This document shows positions 14,324 through 18,006 of a DNA stretch of 18,006 nucleotides, in pieces; the first letter of the stretch is position 1, and each line of letters opens with the position of its first letter. Source of the stretch: Acetobacteraceae bacterium. Lineage in GTDB: Bacteria; Pseudomonadota; Alphaproteobacteria; Acetobacterales; Acetobacteraceae. The position numbers were made by a program, and so were the translations under genes. The notes below the pieces were generated by a model, which worked only from the letters and a program-made list of their open reading frames with translations, had not been told where the DNA came from and made no database searches. Location: contig JADGHI010000018.1 in NCBI GenBank assembly GCA_019689515.1, forward strand, positions 1 to 18,006, read 5' to 3'.

Positions 14324-14556
14324 TACAACGTAAAAATTCACGTATTGTTGATGATAGACTGGAACTATTGTAGAACGCCGGCGGCTGGCACCGTCGGTGG
14401 TAGGCGCTTGCGGCATCTACCGCTACTGCGCGCAGGCTTGCGTCGCCCCTCTACCGCTGGAAATCCGCATCGGAGGCACGGGGACGGCGCCCCGCGCGCT
14501 CGACTCCGCGGCGGTTCATCCCCCGACACGGTCCGCCGCCTGCACGCGGAGCGACG

Positions 14557-14581
14557 AAAAGGCGTGCTTCGGGAGCACGCC
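14557..14581 (-). terminator. Intrinsic terminator of the class V aminotransferase gene
   Basis: On the minus strand the sequence GGCGTGCT-CCCGA-AGCACGCC is followed directly by TTTT. That is a perfect 8-bp GC-rich stem, a five-base loop and a short T tract. It begins 21 bp after the aminotransferase stop at 14603. This is the only hairpin in the window with a T tract and marks the end of the minus-strand transcription unit. Confidence 0.75.
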
Positions 14582-14602
14582 GAAGCGCGCCGCCGAGTCC
14601 GT

Positions 14603-15814
14603 TCAGCCGCGCGCCGCTTCGGTGAGGGAGTCGAGCGCCGCCTCGACCCCACCCGGCGCATGCGGCACGCCGTTCAAGCGCAGCGCCATTTCCACCGCGC
14701 CGAGCGTGCCGATCACCATCGGCTCGTTCAGGTCGCCAAGATGGCCGATGCGGAAGACCTGGCCGCCGAGTCGCCCGAGCCCGCCGCCGGTCGAGACGTT
14801 GAAGCGCTGCAGCGCCGTGCGCCGCACCGCCTCCGCGTCGTGGCCCGGCGGCATCAGCACGGTCGTGACGGAGTCGGAGTAGCGCGCCGGGTTGGTGCAG
14901 AAGAGCTGTGGGCCGTCATTGCCGGACCAGCGCTGTACACAGGCGCGCACGGCGCGCGCGAGCCGCGCGTGGCGCGCGAAGACCTCGTCGAGCCCTTCCT
15001 CCTCAAGCAGCCGGAGCGATTCCTTCAGGCCGTAGAACAGCGCGATCGGCACCGTGCCCACGAAGCTGCGGTGCTTGCGGGCGAGCATGGTCGTCCAGTT
15101 GAAGTAGTGCCGCGGCAGCTGCGCCTCGCGGTGCGCCGCCATGGCCTTCTCCGAGACTGCGGTGAAGCTGAAGCCGGTGGGCAGCATCAGACCCTTCTGG
15201 CTGCCGCCTACCGCGGCGTCCACGCGCCACTCGTCCATGCGGAAGTCGAAGGAGCCGAGCGAGGAGATGGTGTCCACCAGCAACAGCGCCGGGTGGCCCG
15301 TCGCGTCCAGCGCGGCGCGCACCTCCTCGACCGGCAGCATCAATCCGGTTGAGGTCTCGTTGTGCACGACGCAGACGCCCTTGATGGCATGGGTGCGGTC
15401 CTCGGCGAGCGCCGCTTGCACCGCCGCCATGTCCACGCCGCGGCGCCAGTCGGCGGCGACGGTCTGCACCTCCAGCCCGAGGTCGCGCGCCATCTGCGCC
15501 CAGCTCTCGGAGAAGTAACCGGTCTCCAGCATCAGCAGCCGGTCGCCGGGGGAGAACAGGTTGACCAGGCTCGCCTCCCAGGCGCCGTGGCCGGAGGCGG
15601 TGTAGAGGAACACCTCCTGGCGCGTCTTCAGCACGCGCTTCAGACCGGCGATGCAGTCCGTGTAGAGCGCGAAGAAGTCGTCGTCGTTGAAGTCCACGCT
15701 GTTGTGCGCGCAGGCGAGGAGCACCGAGTCCGGGATGTTGGTCGGTCCCGGATTGGCGAAGAACAGGCGGCCGCGCGGCTTACGCGCCGAGGGCGTGTCG
15801 GTCTTGGCGGTCAT
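14603..15814 (-). CDS. Class V aminotransferase, serine/alanine-glyoxylate type
   Basis: A 403-residue PLP enzyme. The opening NPGPTNIPDSVL motif (21-32) is typical of the alanine/serine-glyoxylate aminotransferase group. Cofactor features are the SGHGAWEASLVNL segment (74-86), the HNETSTGLMLP motif (151-161), Asp181 in LLVDTISSLGS, and Schiff-base Lys207 in GGSQKGLMLP. The C-terminal FRIGHLGDLNE block is also characteristic. Such enzymes move an amino group from serine, alanine or a related donor to glyoxylate or pyruvate. A serine-glyoxylate role (glyoxylate assimilation or the serine cycle) is possible, but no other serine-cycle gene is visible. The start is supported by a GAGAGGA site. 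It lies 99 bp downstream of the SDR gene on the same strand and may share the LivHM transcript. It ends at an intrinsic terminator. Confidence 0.88.
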   Translation of the reverse strand: MTAKTDTPSARKPRGRLFFANPGPTNIPDSVLLACAHNSVDFNDDDFFALYTDCIAGLKRVLKTRQEVFLYTASGHGAWEASLVNLFSPGDRLLMLETGYFSESWAQMARDLGLEVQTVAADWRRGVDMAAVQAALAEDRTHAIKGVCVVHNETSTGLMLPVEEVRAALDATGHPALLLVDTISSLGSFDFRMDEWRVDAAVGGSQKGLMLPTGFSFTAVSEKAMAAHREAQLPRHYFNWTTMLARKHRSFVGTVPIALFYGLKESLRLLEEEGLDEVFARHARLARAVRACVQRWSGNDGPQLFCTNPARYSDSVTTVLMPPGHDAEAVRRTALQRFNVSTGGGLGRLGGQVFRIGHLGDLNEPMVIGTLGAVEMALRLNGVPHAPGGVEAALDSLTEAARG

Positions 15815-15913
15815 GCAGGCGGTTCCTCTCGCGTGGCGCGCAGGATAGGCGCCGCGAGGGGCGATGGGAATGGCGGGGCCGGCGTCGGCCCGGTCCCCGC
15901 GCCGCCGGCCTTG

Positions 15914-16732
15914 TCAGGCCTGCGCCGGCGGCTGCGCCCGCTCAAAGCCCGGACGCGGAATGAGGTCCATCAGCATGCAGTCGAGCCCGCCATCCACCAG
16001 CAGCTCCGCACCGTTCACATAGGCGGCGCGCTCGCTGGCGAGGAACAGGACGGCGTCGGCGATGTCCTCCGGCTCGGCGATGCGCCGGCTCGGCACCATG
16101 GCCTTGCGCCGTTCCTCGACGCCCGGAACGGCGTAGAAGGCCCGGGACATCGGCGTGCGCACGAGGCCCGGGCAGACGATGTTGCTGCGGATGCCCCAGG
16201 GGCCCCACTCCGCGGCGATCTGGCGCGAGAGCATGGCGACGGCGGACTTGCTCGCGCTGTAGGCGCCGCTGTTGGTCTGCGGCTCGAGCGCGGCGATGGA
16301 GGCGATATGCACCATGCTGCCGCGCCGCCGCTCGCGCATCTGCCGCCCGAAGGCCTGGGCGCAGAGCAGGTAGCCCGTCAGGTTCACGGCGAGCACCTGA
16401 TTCCAGTCGGCGAGCGAGAGCGATTCGAGCGGCCCGGCGCGCAGGATGCCGGCGTTGTTGACCAGCACATCGGCCGCGCCGAACCGGCGCGCGACCTCGG
16501 CCGCGGCGGATTCGACCGCGGCCGGATCGATGGTGTCGCAGGCCAGGCCGAAGGCCTCGGCGCCGGAGGCGCGCAACGCCGCGGCCGCTTCCTCCGCCCC
16601 GGCGCCGTCGCGGTCAAGCAGGGCGACGCGTGCGCCAGCCACGGCGAAGCCCGCGCCGATCGCGCGGCCGATGCCGCCGGCGCCACCGGTGACGACACAG
16701 GCGAGGCCCTGGAGACGAAGCCAGTCGGCCAT
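15914..16732 (-). CDS. Classical short-chain dehydrogenase/reductase
   Basis: A 272-residue classical SDR. TGGAGGIG (15-22) is the Rossmann cofactor motif, and Asp40 at the end of the second strand (VALLDRD) favours NAD over NADP. NNAG is at 92-95. The catalytic tetrad is visible as Asn117, Ser145 (HIASIAA), Tyr158 and Lys162 (YSASK). The C-terminal ELLVDGGLDCM matches the family's usual VDGG ending, with about 19 further residues. The ATG at 16732 follows GGAGGA. It starts only 26 bp after the livM stop, so it is co-transcribed with the permease genes. Its substrate, probably a hydroxy-acid or alcohol from the imported compound, cannot be told from sequence. Confidence 0.92.
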   Translation of the reverse strand: MADWLRLQGLACVVTGGAGGIGRAIGAGFAVAGARVALLDRDGAGAEEAAAALRASGAEAFGLACDTIDPAAVESAAAEVARRFGAADVLVNNAGILRAGPLESLSLADWNQVLAVNLTGYLLCAQAFGRQMRERRRGSMVHIASIAALEPQTNSGAYSASKSAVAMLSRQIAAEWGPWGIRSNIVCPGLVRTPMSRAFYAVPGVEERRKAMVPSRRIAEPEDIADAVLFLASERAAYVNGAELLVDGGLDCMLMDLIPRPGFERAQPPAQA

Positions 16733-16758
16733 GGTGTGGGTCCTCCTCCACTCCGGAG

Positions 16759-17802
16759 TCAGGCGCGCGGCGGTTCCGTCGCCGGCACCGCAACGTCTCC
16801 CGGTGCGCCGCGCGCCACGGCGGCGGGGACGTCGTGGCCGGGGCGGCGCCGGCGGCGCTCCAGCAGCCCGGCGATGCCGCGCGGCAGGAACAGCACGAAC
16901 AGCACCAGCAGCAGGCCGTAGATCAGCGGCGCCGCGCCGATGAACTGCGTGCCGAAGCCGATGCGCAGCGTCTCGTCGAGCCCGATGGTGAACACCGCCC
17001 CGATCGTCGGGCCGATCAGGCTGTACATGCCGCCCGCGATCGCGCCGAACACGATCTGCAGTGAGACGCCGAGCCCGGAGAGCGTCTCCGGGTTGAGGTA
17101 CATCCGGTACTGCGCCGTCAGCCCGCCCGCGAGCCCGGCGAGCGCCGCCGAGAGCAGCGTGACCTTGAGCTTCTCCCGCGCCACGCGGATGCCGATCGAG
17201 GCCGCCGCGTCCTCGTCCTCCGCCACCGCGGCCAGTGCCTTGGAGGTCATCGAGCGGTCGAGGAGGCGCCAGGCGAGCAGCCCGCAGGCCCAGGCGAGCA
17301 GCCCGAGCCACCAGAAGCCGGCCTTGCTCATCTGCATCGCCGCGAAGGCCTCGGCGGGCGGTGCCTGGTTGGGCGTCATGCCGAGCGAGCCGCCGGTGAT
17401 GGAACGCAAGGCCGTGATGAGGATGCGCACGATCTCGCCCGCGGCGAGGGTGACCAGCGCGAAGTAGTGCCCGACCACGCGCAGGCGGAAGGCGGGCCAG
17501 CCGAGCAGCGCCCCGGCGAGCGCGGCCAGGGCGACGCCGACCGGCAGGCCGATCCAGGGTGTGATCCCCTGAAGGTTCCACAGCAGCGCCATGCTGTAGG
17601 CGGCGACGCCGAGGAAGGCGCCATGCCCGAAGGAGACGATCCCGAACCGCCCCATCAGCGCCCACGCGGTGCAGGCGAGGGCGACGAGGATCGTGGTGAT
17701 CGCCAGGTGCATGAAGTAGTCGGGCGGCCCGAGCAGCGGCAGGCAGGCGAGCGCCGCGAGCACGAGGAGCGGCAGGGCGATGTCGCGCGTCGTCGTCCTC
17801 AT
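16759..17802 (-). CDS. livM: Branched-chain amino-acid-type ABC transporter permease LivM
   Basis: A 347-residue inner-membrane permease with eight or more hydrophobic helices. The family blocks are FGIVSFGHGAFLGVAAYS near residues 53-70, the FRLRVVGHYFALVTLAAGE segment, the cytoplasmic EAA-like loop with ALAAVAEDEDAAASIGIRV, and the late AGGMYSLIGPTIGAVFTIGLDE. The C-terminal tail is Arg/Pro/Ala-rich. The ATG at 17802 overlaps the livH stop codon as ATGA, giving translational coupling; a longer frame to 17886 would overlap livH heavily and is rejected. With LivH it forms the membrane channel of a HAAT-family importer, driven by LivG/LivF ATPases that are not present downstream here. The substrate may be amino acids, amides, urea or aromatic acids. 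Confidence 0.9.
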   Translation of the reverse strand: MRTTTRDIALPLLVLAALACLPLLGPPDYFMHLAITTILVALACTAWALMGRFGIVSFGHGAFLGVAAYSMALLWNLQGITPWIGLPVGVALAALAGALLGWPAFRLRVVGHYFALVTLAAGEIVRILITALRSITGGSLGMTPNQAPPAEAFAAMQMSKAGFWWLGLLAWACGLLAWRLLDRSMTSKALAAVAEDEDAAASIGIRVAREKLKVTLLSAALAGLAGGLTAQYRMYLNPETLSGLGVSLQIVFGAIAGGMYSLIGPTIGAVFTIGLDETLRIGFGTQFIGAAPLIYGLLLVLFVLFLPRGIAGLLERRRRRPGHDVPAAVARGAPGDVAVPATEPPRA

Positions 17803-18006
17803 CGGGCGAACAGCCCCCGCGGGCGGAGGAAGATCACGACGATGAAGAACACGAAGGCCACCACGTAGGACATCTCCGTGTTCCACCAGAAGCCGCCGAC
17901 CGAGACGATCAGCCCCATCAGGAAGGCCGCGAGGAACCCGCCCAGCATGTTCCCGAGCCCTCCCATCACGCAGATCATGAAGGTGATCGGCCCGAAGGAG
18001 AGGCCG
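17799..18006 (-). CDS. livH: ABC transporter permease LivH, C-terminal part only
   Basis: On the minus strand the window enters a frame reading FGPITFMICVMGGLGNM and then LGGFLAAFLMGLIVSVGGFW. A final hydrophobic helix (YVVAFVFFIVVIFLRPRGLF) follows and the frame stops at 17799. The VMGGLGNMxGG pattern and the LRPRGLF tail are typical of LivH C-termini. Only the last 69 codons are in the window; the rest lies beyond base 18006. Its stop overlaps the livM start, so the two are coupled. Confidence 0.88.
   Translation of the reverse strand, partial: GLSFGPITFMICVMGGLGNMLGGFLAAFLMGLIVSVGGFWWNTEMSYVVAFVFFIVVIFLRPRGLFAR

Larger units (their letters stand above)
14157..14602. other. Upstream region of rpfF, no gene
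   Basis: This 446-bp gap separates the rpfF start from the aminotransferase stop, both on the minus strand. It contains the aminotransferase terminator (14557-14581), a palindrome (14304-14323), and the most AT-rich patch noticed in the window (about 14324-14375). Short open frames here are Arg/Ala-rich shadows with no supported start. Being well separated from the upstream gene by a terminator, rpfF is probably transcribed alone from a promoter in this region. Confidence 0.6.

Noticed and set aside
14345..14371. A plus-strand promoter-like pair TTGTTG and TATTGT upstream of 14400
   Set aside because: It points into the antisense of the class V aminotransferase gene with no plus-strand gene to serve; the AT-rich patch alone explains the match.
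15362..16921. A 519-codon plus-strand open frame opposite the SDR and aminotransferase genes
   Set aside because: It lies antisense across two well-supported genes and their intergenic gap; the translation shows no motif and no ribosome site was apparent.

Overview
The window is a GC-rich, densely coded stretch of bacterial chromosome. Gene content (a Bug-type tripartite-tricarboxylate-transporter receptor, LivH/LivM permeases, a Rid-family deaminase, GGDEF-EAL signalling) and codon bias suggest an alphaproteobacterium. A Roseomonas-like member of the Acetobacteraceae is my best guess, but this is inference from style, not a marker gene. No tRNA, rRNA, CRISPR array, transposase or phage gene was seen.

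Layout, left to right. (1) 1-1443, minus strand: the 5' part of a SAM-dependent methyltransferase gene cut by the window edge, and a UPF0114 (YqhA-type) membrane protein. (2) 1498-3731, plus strand: a RidA-family protein, a small potassium-channel gene broken by two compensating frameshifts, and a ferric-reductase-like membrane flavohaem oxidoreductase. (3) 3998-6143, plus strand: a two-gene sugar-nucleotide module, an extended SDR epimerase/dehydratase followed 10 bp later by a DegT-family sugar aminotransferase. (4) 6144-7505: a Bug-family periplasmic receptor gene bracketed by two copies, in the same orientation, of a roughly 70-bp hairpin-containing repeat. (5) 7839-14156: the most interesting region, a DSF (diffusible signal factor) cell-cell signalling locus. 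It holds a REC-PAS-GGDEF-EAL response regulator, an RpfC-type hybrid sensor kinase and, converging on it, an RpfF-type DSF synthase. (6) 14603-18006, minus strand: LivH (partial), LivM, a short-chain dehydrogenase and a class V aminotransferase of the serine/alanine-glyoxylate type, ending at a clear intrinsic terminator.

How the DSF genes probably work together (inference from the Xanthomonas Rpf paradigm): RpfF makes a cis-2-unsaturated fatty acid. RpfC senses it through its membrane domain and relays phosphate from His214 through the receiver Asp667 and HPt His846. The output regulator then changes cyclic-di-GMP level. In Xanthomonas the output is RpfG, a REC-HD-GYP phosphodiesterase. Here that place is taken by a receiver protein with intact GGDEF and EAL domains, so the direction of the c-di-GMP response cannot be read from sequence. 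The kinase also carries an additional degenerate receiver-like segment that I do not recall in Xanthomonas RpfC.

The very long minus-strand open frames opposite the signalling genes (up to 1737 codons) are GC-bias shadows. The two gene-free stretches over 300 bp (7350-7838 and 14157-14602) hold a repeat copy, a possible gene remnant, candidate regulatory palindromes and a terminator.
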